The notes below the pieces were generated by a model. It searched no databases. It saw only the letters and a program-made list of their open reading frames with translations, and was not told the origin of the DNA. A stretch of DNA of 47,379 nucleotides from Burkholderia seminalis DSM 23518 (GTDB lineage Bacteria; Pseudomonadota; Gammaproteobacteria; Burkholderiales; Burkholderiaceae), in assembly GCF_902832885.1 (NCBI RefSeq), contig NZ_CADFDK010000024.1, forward strand, positions 1-47,379. Direction: 5' to 3'. The position numbers and the translations under genes are program-made. Of this stretch, positions 1 through 8,794 are shown in pieces (position 1 is the first letter of the stretch; every line of letters starts with the position of its first letter).

Positions 1-227
1 CCCGGCCAAACCCCTATCAGCGATCACCAGCCACCCACCAGGCCCGGTGACAACACCCCCCGGATCATGACTGCGACTGGGGGCGAGAATCATGCCGGGC
101 CTGGCTGGCCAAAGCCCCGACAATCGGGGCGTGAAGATAGTAACGGGGCGCCGGTCGGCCGGTCGGCATATGGCCCCGTCACGCGGAGCGGCGTAGACTG
201 GCAGGGTCGCGTGTCATCGAGGTTCTC
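1..227. other. Intergenic region upstream of the flavin monooxygenase
   Basis: No convincing gene is seen. It contains a perfect inverted repeat GCCCCGA-CAA-TCGGGGC at 114-130 without a T tract, so it is a weak terminator candidate, and a tandem GCCGGTCG-type repeat at 150-167. A GAGG Shine-Dalgarno sequence lies just before the start codon at 228. A short open frame at 67-264 has no ribosome binding site and overlaps the next gene, so it was not called. Confidence 0.5.
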
Positions 228-1874
228 ATGGCTGACACACTGTCCGATATCCCGCCCGTGCTGATCGTCGGCGCGGGGCCGACCGGTCTCGCCGCGGCGA
301 TGAGCCTCGCGCGGGCCCGCGTGCCGGTGCGCATCATCGATCGTCTCGCGGCGCCCGCGCCGTATTCGCGCGCGATCGGCATCCAGGCGCGCACGCTCGA
401 GCTGCTGGAGCAGCATCGCGCGGTCGAACCGTTTCTCGCGCTCGGTCATCGCGCGCATGCGGCCGCGCTGCATGCCGACGGCCGCGAGATCGCGCGGCTC
501 GATTTCGATCCGCTGCAAACGCGCTATCCGTATCTGCTGTTTCTCGATCAGAGCATCACCGAGCGCCTGCTGGCCGAACACCTGGCGCAGCTCGGCGTGA
601 CGGTCGAGCGCGGCGCGACGCTGACCGCGTGCGACGCGGGCGGCACGTTGCTCGACGTGTCGATCCGCCACGCGGACGGCCGCGACGAGTCGTTCGCGCC
701 GTCGTACCTGATCGCGGCGGACGGCGCGCACAGCACGGTCAGGCATCTGCTCGGCCTGGGCTTTGCCGGGCAGGCGTTCGAACAGACGTTCCTGCTTGCC
801 GATTTCGCGGCGATCCCCGACTGGCCGGACGAAGAGATCCACCTGTTCACGTCGTCCGACGGCATGGCCGGCCTGTTTCCGATGGGCGACGGCCGTTACC
901 GGCTCGTGGCCGACCGTCCGCCCGGCAGCGACGCGTCGTCCGATGCGCCGACGCCGACGCTCGCGGAGTGCGACGCGATCGTGCGTCACCGTGCCGGCGT
1001 GTCGATCTCCCCGAGCGATCTCGCGTGGTCGTCCTATTTTCACCTGCATAGCCGGATGGTCGACCGGTTGCGTCACGGCCGCGTCTTTTTCGCGGGCGAC
1101 GCCGCGCACGTCCACAGCCCGGCCGGCGCGCAGGGCATGAACACCGGCATCCAGGAAGCGTTCAATCTCGGCTGGAAGCTTGCGCGCGTGCTGGGCGCCG
1201 GCACGCCCGAGCGGCTGCTCGACACGTACCACGCGGAACGCCATCCGATCGAGCGCGACGTGTTGCGGCAGACCGGATTCGTCACGCAGATGGTCGAAGC
1301 CGAGCGCGGTGCGATGCGGCTGCTGCGCGATCATGTCGTACCGCTGCTGGCGTCGTTCGGGCCGATGCGCGACGCGGTGCGGCGCACGGTCAGCGAGCTC
1401 GGCGTGCAGTACCGGAAAAGTCCGCTCACGCTCGAGCGCGTGCTCGACGGCGGCCCGCGCGCGGGCGAGCGGGCACCCGATGCACTCGTGCATGTGCTCG
1501 ACGGGCCGCTCGGCCGCGCACCGGGGACGGCGCGGTTATACGATCTTCACGATCCGGCGAGCTTCACGCTGTTGCTGCTGGAAGAACCGGCGGATGCCGA
1601 TACCGGCGAGGTGCCGCCGATGCCGGCCGACGCGCGGGCGCTCGTGCAGGGGCTCGAACGGATCATGCCGGAAGCGGTGCGCGCGTGGCGCGTCACCGAT
1701 GCCGCAGGCGATGGCGCCGCCGGCCTGGCGCAGGAATACGGCCGCTCGCGGCCGTCGTTCTACCTGTTGCGGCCCGACGGTTATGTTGCCGTGCGCGGGC
1801 GCACGGCAACCGACGCGAACGCGCTGCTGCGCCACTGCGAAACCTGGTTCGCGGGCATGACGCAGTCCGCGTAG
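228..1874 (+). CDS. FAD-dependent aromatic-ring monooxygenase, PheA/TfdB type
   Basis: A 548-residue flavoprotein predicted to hydroxylate an aromatic or polyketide-like substrate using NAD(P)H and O2 in the cytoplasm. The dinucleotide-binding motif VGAGPTGLAAA lies about residues 10-20, the DG motif in ADGAHSTVRHLLG near 165-178, and the second FAD motif FAGDAAHVHSPAGAQGMN near 287-304. The C-terminal ~150 residues fit the thioredoxin-like domain of PheA/TfdB proteins, giving the usual length of this group. The start is supported by GAGG 6 bases upstream. It converges on fdsD with only 8 bases between the stop codons and no terminator visible there. The substrate cannot be told from sequence, and no pathway genes lie beside it. 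Confidence 0.85.
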   Translation: MADTLSDIPPVLIVGAGPTGLAAAMSLARARVPVRIIDRLAAPAPYSRAIGIQARTLELLEQHRAVEPFLALGHRAHAAALHADGREIARLDFDPLQTRYPYLLFLDQSITERLLAEHLAQLGVTVERGATLTACDAGGTLLDVSIRHADGRDESFAPSYLIAADGAHSTVRHLLGLGFAGQAFEQTFLLADFAAIPDWPDEEIHLFTSSDGMAGLFPMGDGRYRLVADRPPGSDASSDAPTPTLAECDAIVRHRAGVSISPSDLAWSSYFHLHSRMVDRLRHGRVFFAGDAAHVHSPAGAQGMNTGIQEAFNLGWKLARVLGAGTPERLLDTYHAERHPIERDVLRQTGFVTQMVEAERGAMRLLRDHVVPLLASFGPMRDAVRRTVSELGVQYRKSPLTLERVLDGGPRAGERAPDALVHVLDGPLGRAPGTARLYDLHDPASFTLLLLEEPADADTGEVPPMPADARALVQGLERIMPEAVRAWRVTDAAGDGAAGLAQEYGRSRPSFYLLRPDGYVAVRGRTATDANALLRHCETWFAGMTQSA

Positions 1875-1882
1875 CGGTGCGG

Positions 1883-2134
1883 TCAGACGCTCGCGGCGGC
1901 GGGCGCGAGCGAGGCCCGATGCGCGGCGACCGCGTCGCGCACGATCGGTGCCGCGCGTTGCGCGCCTTCGCTCGACGGATCGTCGAGCGCGGCGAGCAAC
2001 GCGCGGCGCATCCGCGGTTCCCAGAAGCGCCGGAGATGGTCGGCGATGCCGGCCAGCGCTTCGTCGCGATCGGGCATCGATTCGAAGAATGCGCCGATCT
2101 GGTTGGCCATGTCGATCAGGTGTCCTTGATCCAT
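1883..2134 (-). CDS. fdsD: Formate dehydrogenase delta subunit FdsD
   Basis: An 83-residue small helical protein. In NAD-dependent molybdenum formate dehydrogenases (FdsGBACD of Cupriavidus and relatives) the delta subunit is small and needed for full activity, probably through assembly or cofactor insertion. The N-terminal part (LIDMANQIGAFFESMPDR, then HLRRFWEPRMRRALL) matches the family pattern of a helix pair with an aromatic, arginine-rich patch. It is the last gene of the minus-strand operon and starts 7 bases after the fdsA stop, so it is almost certainly co-transcribed and translationally coupled. Confidence 0.85.
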   Translation of the reverse strand: MDQGHLIDMANQIGAFFESMPDRDEALAGIADHLRRFWEPRMRRALLAALDDPSSEGAQRAAPIVRDAVAAHRASLAPAAASV

Positions 2135-2141
2135 CGCTGCC

Positions 2142-5093
2142 TCACTTGCCTGTCGTCACGGTGTCGGGCGTGGCCGCGCGGCGCTCGAGCAGGTCGATCT
2201 GCTCCGCGTTGAAACGCGCATACGCACGCTGCCAGTCGGACGGTTGCGCGACCGGCAGCACCTGCACGGCCGTCACCTTGTATTCGGGGCAGTTCGTCGC
2301 CCAGTCGGAACTGTCGGTCGTGATCACGTTCGCGCCCGATTCCGGGAAGTGGAACGTCGTGTATACGACGCCCGGCTGCATGCGCTCCGTCACGAGCGCG
2401 CGCAGCACCGTCTGCCCGGCGCGCGATTCGATGCCGACCCAGTCGTCGGTCCGGATCCCGCGATCCTGGGCGTCGTGCGGATGGATCTCGAGGCGGTCCT
2501 CTTCGTGCCACCGGACATTTTCGGTCCGGCGCGTCTGCGCGCCGACGTTGTATTGCGACAGGATGCGGCCCGTCGTCAGGATCAGCGGATAGCGCTGCGT
2601 GACCTTCTCCGGTGTCGGAATGAACTTGGTGATCACGAACCGGCCCTTGCCGCGCACGAATGCGTCGATGTGCATGGTCGGCGTGCCGTCCGGCGCGTGC
2701 TCGTTGCACGGCCACTGGATGCTGCCGAGCGCGTCGAGCTTCTCGTACGACACGCCCGAGAAGGTCGGCGTGAGCCGCGCGATCTCGTCCATGATTTCCG
2801 ACGGATGCGTGTAGTGCATGTCGTAGCCGAGCGCCTGCGACAGCAGCAGCGTCACTTCCCAGTCCGCGTAGCCCGCGAGCGGCGGCATCACCTTGCGCAC
2901 GCGCGAGATGCGGCGCTCGGCGTTCGTGAACGTGCCGTCCTTCTCGAGGAACGTCGAACCCGGCAGCAGCACGTGCGCATATTTCGCGGTCTCGTTCAGG
3001 AAGATGTCCTGCACGACGATGCATTCCATCGCCGACAGCGCGGCCGCCACGTGCTGCGTGTTCGGGTCCGACTGGACGATGTCCTCGCCCTGGCAGTAGA
3101 GCCCCTTGAAGCTGCCGTCGAGCGCCGCGTCGAACATGTTCGGGATGCGCAGCCCCGGTTCCGGTTGCAGCGTGGCCGACCACGCCTGCTCGAACTGCGC
3201 GCGCACGACCGCGTCGCTGATGTGCCGGTAGCCGGGCAGTTCGTGCGGGAACGAGCCCATGTCGCACGAACCCTGCACGTTGTTCTGGCCGCGCAGCGGA
3301 TTGACGCCGACGCCCTCGCGGCCGATGTTGCCGGTCGCCATCGCGAGGTTCGCGATGCCCATCACCGTCGTCGAGCCTTGCGCGTGTTCGGTGACGCCCA
3401 GCCCGTAATAGATCGCCGCGTTGCCGCCCGTCGCATAGAGGCGCGCGGCTTCGCGCACGCGTTCGGCCGGCACGCCCGTCACGTCGGCGGTGGCCTCCGG
3501 CGAATTCTCGTCGCGCGACACGAATTCGCGCCATTGCTCGAATGCGCGGGTATCGCAGCGTTCGGCGACGAAGGCGTCGGCGACGAGCCCCTCCGTGACG
3601 ATCACGTGCGCGAGCGCGTTGACGATCGCGACGTTGGTGCCGGGGCGCAGTTGCAGGTGGTGCGTGGCCTTCACGTGCGGGCCGTCGACGACGTCGATGC
3701 GGCGCGGGTCGATCACGATCAGCTTCGCGCCTTCGCGCACGCGGCGCTTCATCCGCGAGCCGAACACCGGGTGGCCGTCGGTCGGGTTCGCGCCCATCAC
3801 GACGATCACGTCGGCCTGGCCGACCGAGGCGAACGTCTGCGTGCCGGCCGATTCGCCGAGCGTCGTCTTGAGACCATAGCCGGTCGGCGAATGGCACACG
3901 CGCGCGCAGGTATCGACGTTGTTGTTGCCGAACGCGGCACGCACGAGCTTCTGCACGAGATAGGTTTCCTCGTTCGTGCAGCGCGACGACGTGATGCCGC
4001 CGATCGAGTCACGGCCGTACTTCTGCTGCAGCTTGCGGAATTGCGTAGCCGCATACGTGAGGGCTTCGTCCCAGCTCACTTCGCGCCACGGGTCGGTGAT
4101 CTTCTCGCGGATCATCGGCTTCGTGATGCGGTCCTTGTGCGTCGCGTAGCCCCAGGCGAAACGTCCCTTCACGCACGCGTGGCCTTCGTTGGCGAGGCCG
4201 TTCTTGTGCGGCGTCATGCGCACGACCTGCGTGCCCTTCATCTCGGCCTTGAACGAGCAGCCGACACCGCAGTACGCGCAGGTCGTGACGACCGAGTGTT
4301 CGGCCTGCCCGAGCTGCACGACGGATTTTTCCTGCAGCGTGGCCGTCGGGCATGCGGCGACGCACGCGCCGCACGACACGCATTCCGATGCCATGAACGA
4401 TTCGCTTTCGCCCGCGGCGACACGCGATTCGAAACCGCGCGCGGCGATCGTCAGGGCGAACGTGCCCTGCGTTTCCTCGCATGCGCGGACGCAGCGGTTG
4501 CAGACGATGCACTTCGACGGGTCGTACGTGAAATACGGATTCGATTCGTCCTTGCGGTCCTTCAGGTGATTCGCGCCGTCGAAGCCGTAGCGCACTTCGC
4601 GCAGCCCGACCACGCCCGCCATGTCCTGCAATTCGCAGTCGCCGTTGGCGGGGCAGGTGAGGCAGTCGAGCGGATGGTCGGAGATGTACAGCTCCATCAC
4701 GTTGCGACGCAGCGACTGCAGCCGGTCCGACTGCGTGCGCACCTTCATGCCGGCTTCTGCGGGTGTCGTGCACGACGCCGGATAACCGCGCCGGCCTTCG
4801 ATCTCGACGAGACACAGCCGGCACGAGCCGAACGGCTCGAGCGAATCGGTTGCGCAGAGCTTCGGGACGTTGACGCCGGCCTCGATCGCCGCGCGCATCA
4901 CCGATGTGCCGGCCGGCACCGTCACCGGCTGGCCGTCGATTTCGAGCGTGACGTCGGTGTCGGCATGCCGTTGCGGCGTGCCGTAGTCGGTATCGTCGAA
5001 CGGATCGCGGGCACGCGCCTGAGCGGCGCTCTTGCACGCGCATTGGCCCGAGCCGCAGCCGCCTTGGCGGACGTTGTTCGTGTCGAGGGACAT
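2142..5093 (-). CDS. fdsA: NAD-dependent formate dehydrogenase alpha subunit FdsA
   Basis: Catalytic subunit (983 residues) that oxidises formate to CO2 at a molybdenum bis-MGD centre and passes electrons through iron-sulfur clusters to FdsB. Domains in order: an N-terminal Cys-rich lead (GGCGSGQCAC), a [2Fe-2S] ferredoxin domain about 45-130, a NuoG-like Cys-rich segment (CLTCPANGDC), two 4Fe-4S motifs (CIVCNRCVRAC and CVSCGACVAAC), and the molybdopterin oxidoreductase body from about 270. The Mo-ligating cysteine is expected in CARVCHSPT near residue 395. The start at 5093 was chosen because it gives the family's MSLDTN-like N terminus and follows fdsB by 17 bases; the open frame itself continues upstream into fdsB. 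Confidence 0.96.
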   Translation of the reverse strand: MSLDTNNVRQGGCGSGQCACKSAAQARARDPFDDTDYGTPQRHADTDVTLEIDGQPVTVPAGTSVMRAAIEAGVNVPKLCATDSLEPFGSCRLCLVEIEGRRGYPASCTTPAEAGMKVRTQSDRLQSLRRNVMELYISDHPLDCLTCPANGDCELQDMAGVVGLREVRYGFDGANHLKDRKDESNPYFTYDPSKCIVCNRCVRACEETQGTFALTIAARGFESRVAAGESESFMASECVSCGACVAACPTATLQEKSVVQLGQAEHSVVTTCAYCGVGCSFKAEMKGTQVVRMTPHKNGLANEGHACVKGRFAWGYATHKDRITKPMIREKITDPWREVSWDEALTYAATQFRKLQQKYGRDSIGGITSSRCTNEETYLVQKLVRAAFGNNNVDTCARVCHSPTGYGLKTTLGESAGTQTFASVGQADVIVVMGANPTDGHPVFGSRMKRRVREGAKLIVIDPRRIDVVDGPHVKATHHLQLRPGTNVAIVNALAHVIVTEGLVADAFVAERCDTRAFEQWREFVSRDENSPEATADVTGVPAERVREAARLYATGGNAAIYYGLGVTEHAQGSTTVMGIANLAMATGNIGREGVGVNPLRGQNNVQGSCDMGSFPHELPGYRHISDAVVRAQFEQAWSATLQPEPGLRIPNMFDAALDGSFKGLYCQGEDIVQSDPNTQHVAAALSAMECIVVQDIFLNETAKYAHVLLPGSTFLEKDGTFTNAERRISRVRKVMPPLAGYADWEVTLLLSQALGYDMHYTHPSEIMDEIARLTPTFSGVSYEKLDALGSIQWPCNEHAPDGTPTMHIDAFVRGKGRFVITKFIPTPEKVTQRYPLILTTGRILSQYNVGAQTRRTENVRWHEEDRLEIHPHDAQDRGIRTDDWVGIESRAGQTVLRALVTERMQPGVVYTTFHFPESGANVITTDSSDWATNCPEYKVTAVQVLPVAQPSDWQRAYARFNAEQIDLLERRAATPDTVTTGK

Positions 5094-5110
5094 GCAGGGC
5101 TCCTTCTGGG

Positions 5111-6688
5111 TCAGGCCGCGGCCTTGACCGGACCCGCTGCGGCATCCTTGCCGGCAGCGAGCCCGAAATCTTCGGGGAAATGGTCGAGCGCGGACAGCAC
5201 CGGGTACGGCGTCATGCCGCCCATCGCGCACAGCGAGCCGGCCAGCATCGTGTCGCACAGGTCGCGCAGCAGCGTGACCTGACGCTCCGACGTGTCGCCG
5301 TCGCGGATGCGTGCGATCGTCTCGACACCGCGCGTCGAGCCGATCCGGCACGGCGTGCACTTGCCGCACGATTCGATCGCGCAGAACTTCATCGCGTATT
5401 CGGCCAGTTCGGCGAGGTTCGAGGTGTCGTCGTGCAGCACGATGCCGCCGTGACCGACGACCGCGCCGATCGCCGCATACGCCTCGTAGTCGAGCGGCAC
5501 GTCCCACTGATGGTCGGGCAGGTAGGTGCCGAGCGGGCCGCCGACTTGCGCGGCGCGAGCGGGCCGGCCGCTGGCCGTGCCGCCGCCGAAGTCGAACAGC
5601 AGTTCGCGCAGCGTGACGCCGAACGCGAGTTCGACGAGGCCGCCTTGACGGATATTGCCCGCCAGCTGGAACGGCAGCGTGCCGCGCGAGCGGCCCATCC
5701 CGTAGTCGCGGTAGAACGCCGCGCCGCGCGCGAAGATCACCGGCGCCGTCGCGAGCGTGATCACGTTGTTGATGACGGTCGGCTGGCCGAACAGGCCCGC
5801 GAGCGCCGGCAGCGGCGGCTTCGCGCGCACGACGCCGCGCTTGCCCTCGAGCGATTCGAGCAGCGCGGTTTCCTCGCCGCACACGTACGAGCCCGCGCCT
5901 TTCGCGACGTGCAGCTCGAACGCGTGCGCGGAGCCGAGCACGTGCTCGCCGAGCCAGCCGGCTTCGCGCGCGCGGACGATCGCGGCTTCGAGTGTCGCGA
6001 TCGCGTGCGGGTATTCGCTGCGCACGTAGATGTAGCCGACCGTCGCGCCCGTCGCGATGCCCGCGATGATCATCCCTTCGATCAGGCAGTACGGATCGCA
6101 CTCCATGATCAGGCGGTCGGAGAACGTGCCCGAATCGCCTTCGTCCGCGTTGCAGACGATGTATTTCTGCGCGGCGTGCGCGTGCCGCACGGTGCGCCAC
6201 TTGATGCCGGCCGGGAACGCCGCGCCGCCGCGGCCGCGCAGCCCCGATTCGATCAGCGTCTCGCAGGCGGCGTCGCCGTCGAGCGACAGTGCGTTCTTCA
6301 GGCCGGCGAGTCCTTCGTACCGCAGGTAGTCGTCGATCGACAGCGGGTCGGTCAGGCCGATCCGCGCGAACGTGAGGCGCTGCTGGCGCGCGAGATAGGG
6401 CAGTGCGTCGACGAGGCCGACGCTGCTCGGGTGCGTGCCGCCCTCGAGCCAGTGGGCGTCGAACAGCGCGGGCACGTCGGTGGCCGACAGGTTTGCATAG
6501 CCGACGCGGCCCGCGGCCGTGCCGATCTCGACGAGCGGCTCGAGCCACAGCAGCCCGCGCGAGCCGTTGCGGACCAGTTCGATCGCGACGCCGCGCCGTT
6601 CGGCCTCCGCGACGATCGCGGCGGCGAGCGCGTCCGCGCCGAGCGCCAGCGCGGACGAATCGCGTGGAACGTAGATGCGGGTCGTCAT
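5111..6688 (-). CDS. fdsB: Formate dehydrogenase beta subunit FdsB (NADH/FMN-binding)
   Basis: A 525-residue NuoF-like subunit carrying FMN, a 4Fe-4S cluster and the NAD site, where electrons from formate reduce NAD+. The N-terminal ~120 residues form a thioredoxin-like domain as in fused NuoE/F proteins. The FMN/NAD region includes GRGGAAFPAGIKW near 180, with GAGSYVCGEETALLES following. The 4Fe-4S ligands lie in ESCGKCTPCRIG near 430. The start at 6688 overlaps the fdsG stop as ATGA, typical of coupled translation, and gives a normal family length; longer upstream frames run through fdsG and were rejected. Confidence 0.95.
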   Translation of the reverse strand: MTTRIYVPRDSSALALGADALAAAIVAEAERRGVAIELVRNGSRGLLWLEPLVEIGTAAGRVGYANLSATDVPALFDAHWLEGGTHPSSVGLVDALPYLARQQRLTFARIGLTDPLSIDDYLRYEGLAGLKNALSLDGDAACETLIESGLRGRGGAAFPAGIKWRTVRHAHAAQKYIVCNADEGDSGTFSDRLIMECDPYCLIEGMIIAGIATGATVGYIYVRSEYPHAIATLEAAIVRAREAGWLGEHVLGSAHAFELHVAKGAGSYVCGEETALLESLEGKRGVVRAKPPLPALAGLFGQPTVINNVITLATAPVIFARGAAFYRDYGMGRSRGTLPFQLAGNIRQGGLVELAFGVTLRELLFDFGGGTASGRPARAAQVGGPLGTYLPDHQWDVPLDYEAYAAIGAVVGHGGIVLHDDTSNLAELAEYAMKFCAIESCGKCTPCRIGSTRGVETIARIRDGDTSERQVTLLRDLCDTMLAGSLCAMGGMTPYPVLSALDHFPEDFGLAAGKDAAAGPVKAAA

Positions 6689-7185
6689 GCGGCCTCCTGC
6701 GAGTGGGCGACCGCGTCGGCGAGCAACGCGTCGAATTTCTCCGGCGTGACCTTCGCGTGCAGCACGCCGTTGACCGTCAGCGACGGCGACTGCGCGCACA
6801 ATCCGAGGCAGTACACCGATTCGAGCGCGACGGCGTCCGGCGCGCGCGCAGCGGCGGCATCGCCGTGTGCCGCGTCGAACCGGCAGCCCGTGCGCGCCTC
6901 CGCATGGGCGGCGAGCGTTTCGCCACCCATGCTGCGGCACGCTTCGGCGCGGCACATCTGGATCGTCACGCGCGCGGGCGGCGCGGTGCGGAAGTGATGG
7001 TAGTAAGTCAGTACGCCGTGGACTTCCGCACGCGACAGGTTGAGTGCCTTGGCGAGCGGTGCGACGCAACCCGGCGGCACGTAGCCCGCGTCGTCCTGGA
7101 TCGCGTGCAGGATCGCGACGAGCGACCGGCCGGCGCGCGCATGACGCTCGACGAGCGCGTCGGGCGCAGGGGAATTCGGGGACAT
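6685..7185 (-). CDS. fdsG: Formate dehydrogenase gamma subunit FdsG (NuoE-like)
   Basis: A 166-residue thioredoxin-like [2Fe-2S] protein, homologous to NuoE of complex I, acting with FdsB as the NADH module. Four cluster cysteines are visible in MCRAEACRSMGG (about 91-102) and YCLGLCAQSP (about 128-137), and the helical N-terminal domain contains ILHAIQDDAGYVPPG. It is the first gene of fdsGBAD. The start is preceded on the minus strand by GGAGGA, a strong Shine-Dalgarno sequence. The intergenic region toward the divergent regulator is rich in inverted repeats. Confidence 0.94.
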   Translation of the reverse strand: MSPNSPAPDALVERHARAGRSLVAILHAIQDDAGYVPPGCVAPLAKALNLSRAEVHGVLTYYHHFRTAPPARVTIQMCRAEACRSMGGETLAAHAEARTGCRFDAAHGDAAAARAPDAVALESVYCLGLCAQSPSLTVNGVLHAKVTPEKFDALLADAVAHSQEAA

Positions 7186-7206
7186 CGGTTATGCTCCTCC
7201 AAAATC

Positions 7207-7288
7207 TCATATGCGCTTGCAGTTCATATAGTGCGCATCTCGACTTCGTTCTGATTGATTTTTATCAACCATAAGCGGAACATTCCGC
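7207..7288. promoter_or_regulatory. Divergent fds/regulator control region with nested palindromes
   Basis: Between fdsG (minus) and the divergent regulator (plus). TCATAT occurs twice, 17 bases apart (7207, 7224); ATGCGC at 7211-7216 is inverted as GCGCAT at 7233-7238; TTGAT-TTTT-ATCAA lies at 7255-7268; GCGGAA-CA-TTCCGC at 7275-7288. The region is much richer in A and T than its neighbours. Inference: operator sites for the ModE-like regulator encoded next door and the two divergent promoters. Confidence 0.55.
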
Positions 7289-7316
7289 GGTCGCAATAGG
7301 AAATCGGAGTGCATAA

Positions 7317-8423
7317 TTGATTCGGATCGAATGCGACGCGTATCTGACCGTACGCGACACGGAAGGCCGGTCGGCCAGCCTGTCGGACGTCGCGCCGTTG
7401 CTCGAACTCGTGGCCGACACGGGCAGCATTGCGCAGGCGGCACAGGCCAAGGGGCTGTCGTACCGGCACGCGTGGGGCATGCTCCGCGCGCTGGAAGCGT
7501 GCATCGGCGGCGAGTTGATCGAAACGGCACGCGGCAAGGGCTCGACGCTGTCGGCGCTCGGGCAGGCGGTCGTCGATGCGCAGCGCCTCGCGCGCAGCCG
7601 GCTCGACGGGAATTTGCGCACGCTGGCGGCCGAAGTGGCGAGCGACCTGAACCGGCGGCTCGCGCAGCGCGACGGCGCCGTGCGCATCCATGCGTCGCAC
7701 GGCTACGCGGTCGCGACGCTCGTCTCCGCGCTCGTCGATGCGCAGGCGGCCGTCGACATCAAGTATCGCGAGAGCATCGAGGCCGTACAGGCGCTCTCGC
7801 GCGGCGAATGCGACCTGGCGGGCTTCCATCTGCCGCGCGGCGCGTTCCGCGCGCAGTGCGCGCAGATCTACCGGCCGTGGCTCGACGACACGCGCCACGT
7901 GCTGATCCACCTGACGCGTCGTCAACAGGGGCTGTTCGTGCCGCGTGGCAACCCGAAGCAGGTCCGCGGTCTCGCGGATCTCGCGCGCAACGACATCCGC
8001 TTCGTCAACCGGCAGCCGGGGTCGGGCACGCGCATGTTGCTGGACCTCGCGCTGCGTGCGATCGGCATCGATCCGGAGCGCGTCGACGGCTATGCATCGG
8101 CCGAGCTCACGCATTCGGCGATCGCGGCATTCGTCGCGAGCGGGATGGCCGATCTCGGCTTCGGCGTCGAGCCGGCCGCGCATCATTTCGGGCTCGACTT
8201 CATCCCGGTCGTCGACGAGGACTATTACTTCGCATGCGAACGTGCGCGGCTCGACGCCCGGCCGCTCGCCGGCGTACTGGCGCTGCTGCGCGACGCACGT
8301 TTCGTCGAGCGCGTCGCGCATCTGGACGGCTACGATCCGGCCGCGTGCGGCACGCTGACGGGCATCGCGGCCGGGCTGGCCGGCGACGACGGCGCGCAGG
8401 CGCGGCACGGCAATTCCCGGTAA
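7317..8423 (+). CDS. ModE-like HTH regulator with periplasmic-binding-protein-like effector domain
   Basis: A 368-residue transcription factor. Residues ~20-100 form a ModE/LysR-type winged helix (LLELVADTGSIAQAAQAKGLSYRHAWGML), and ~125-350 resemble the PBP-like sensor domain found behind ModE-type helices in molybdenum-enzyme regulators (RQPGSGTRMLLDLAL; VASGMADLGFGVEPAA). The start is a TTG: GGAG at 7306-7309 is spaced correctly, and no in-frame ATG near the family N terminus exists; the ATG at 7331 is in another frame. It is divergent from fdsG, so control of formate dehydrogenase, perhaps by molybdate or formate, is the obvious inference. It could serve as the functional counterpart of FdsR in Cupriavidus, though its effector is unknown. 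Confidence 0.8.
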   Translation: MIRIECDAYLTVRDTEGRSASLSDVAPLLELVADTGSIAQAAQAKGLSYRHAWGMLRALEACIGGELIETARGKGSTLSALGQAVVDAQRLARSRLDGNLRTLAAEVASDLNRRLAQRDGAVRIHASHGYAVATLVSALVDAQAAVDIKYRESIEAVQALSRGECDLAGFHLPRGAFRAQCAQIYRPWLDDTRHVLIHLTRRQQGLFVPRGNPKQVRGLADLARNDIRFVNRQPGSGTRMLLDLALRAIGIDPERVDGYASAELTHSAIAAFVASGMADLGFGVEPAAHHFGLDFIPVVDEDYYFACERARLDARPLAGVLALLRDARFVERVAHLDGYDPAACGTLTGIAAGLAGDDGAQARHGNSR

Positions 8424-8524
8424 CGGGGACGCGATCGGGTCGCGCTGCAACAGCGGGGGATTTGCGCTACGCTTGGCGCTTGATCAACGTTCCAACAAGC
8501 ACGCCGTTCAGGCGTCATTCCGCC

Positions 8525-8794
8525 ATGAAATTTTCCGTTCCCCACGCCGCGGCAGCGTTGACCGCGGGGCTGCTGGTCGTCGTTTCGCCGTTTGCGTCCG
8601 CGCAGAATTCCCCGGGTGTGCCGGGCGGCATCCTGAGCGAACAGTTTCGTTTGAACGAGCATCCGCAGATGCCGTTCGCGGCGTCGGCGCCATCGCAGAA
8701 ATACCAGGGCGGCAAGAAGTCGGCGTTGCGCCGCAAGGGCGACCTGGGTGACCCGAACGGCTGCAACCTGAAGTGCCCGATGGATACCCAGTAA
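8525..8794 (+). CDS. Small exported protein of unknown function (89 aa)
   Basis: Not recognised. An N-terminal signal peptide is clear: MKF, a hydrophobic stretch to about residue 24 and an ASAQ cleavage site. The mature part is about 63 residues, basic in the middle (YQGGKKSALRRKGDLGD) and ends in NGCNLKCPMDTQ, with two cysteines that could form a disulfide. It stands alone, 101 bases after the regulator, and is followed by a strong hairpin at 8904-8937. A periplasmic location is likely; no function is claimed. Confidence 0.7.
   Translation: MKFSVPHAAAALTAGLLVVVSPFASAQNSPGVPGGILSEQFRLNEHPQMPFAASAPSQKYQGGKKSALRRKGDLGDPNGCNLKCPMDTQ

Noticed and set aside
67-264. Short plus-strand open frame at the window start
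   Set aside because: No ribosome binding site, overlaps the monooxygenase start, and composition is that of intergenic GC-rich DNA.
2244-5282. Very long open frame antisense to fdsA
   Set aside because: Arg/His/Val-rich translation typical of the shadow frame of a GC-rich gene; fdsA on the other strand is certain.
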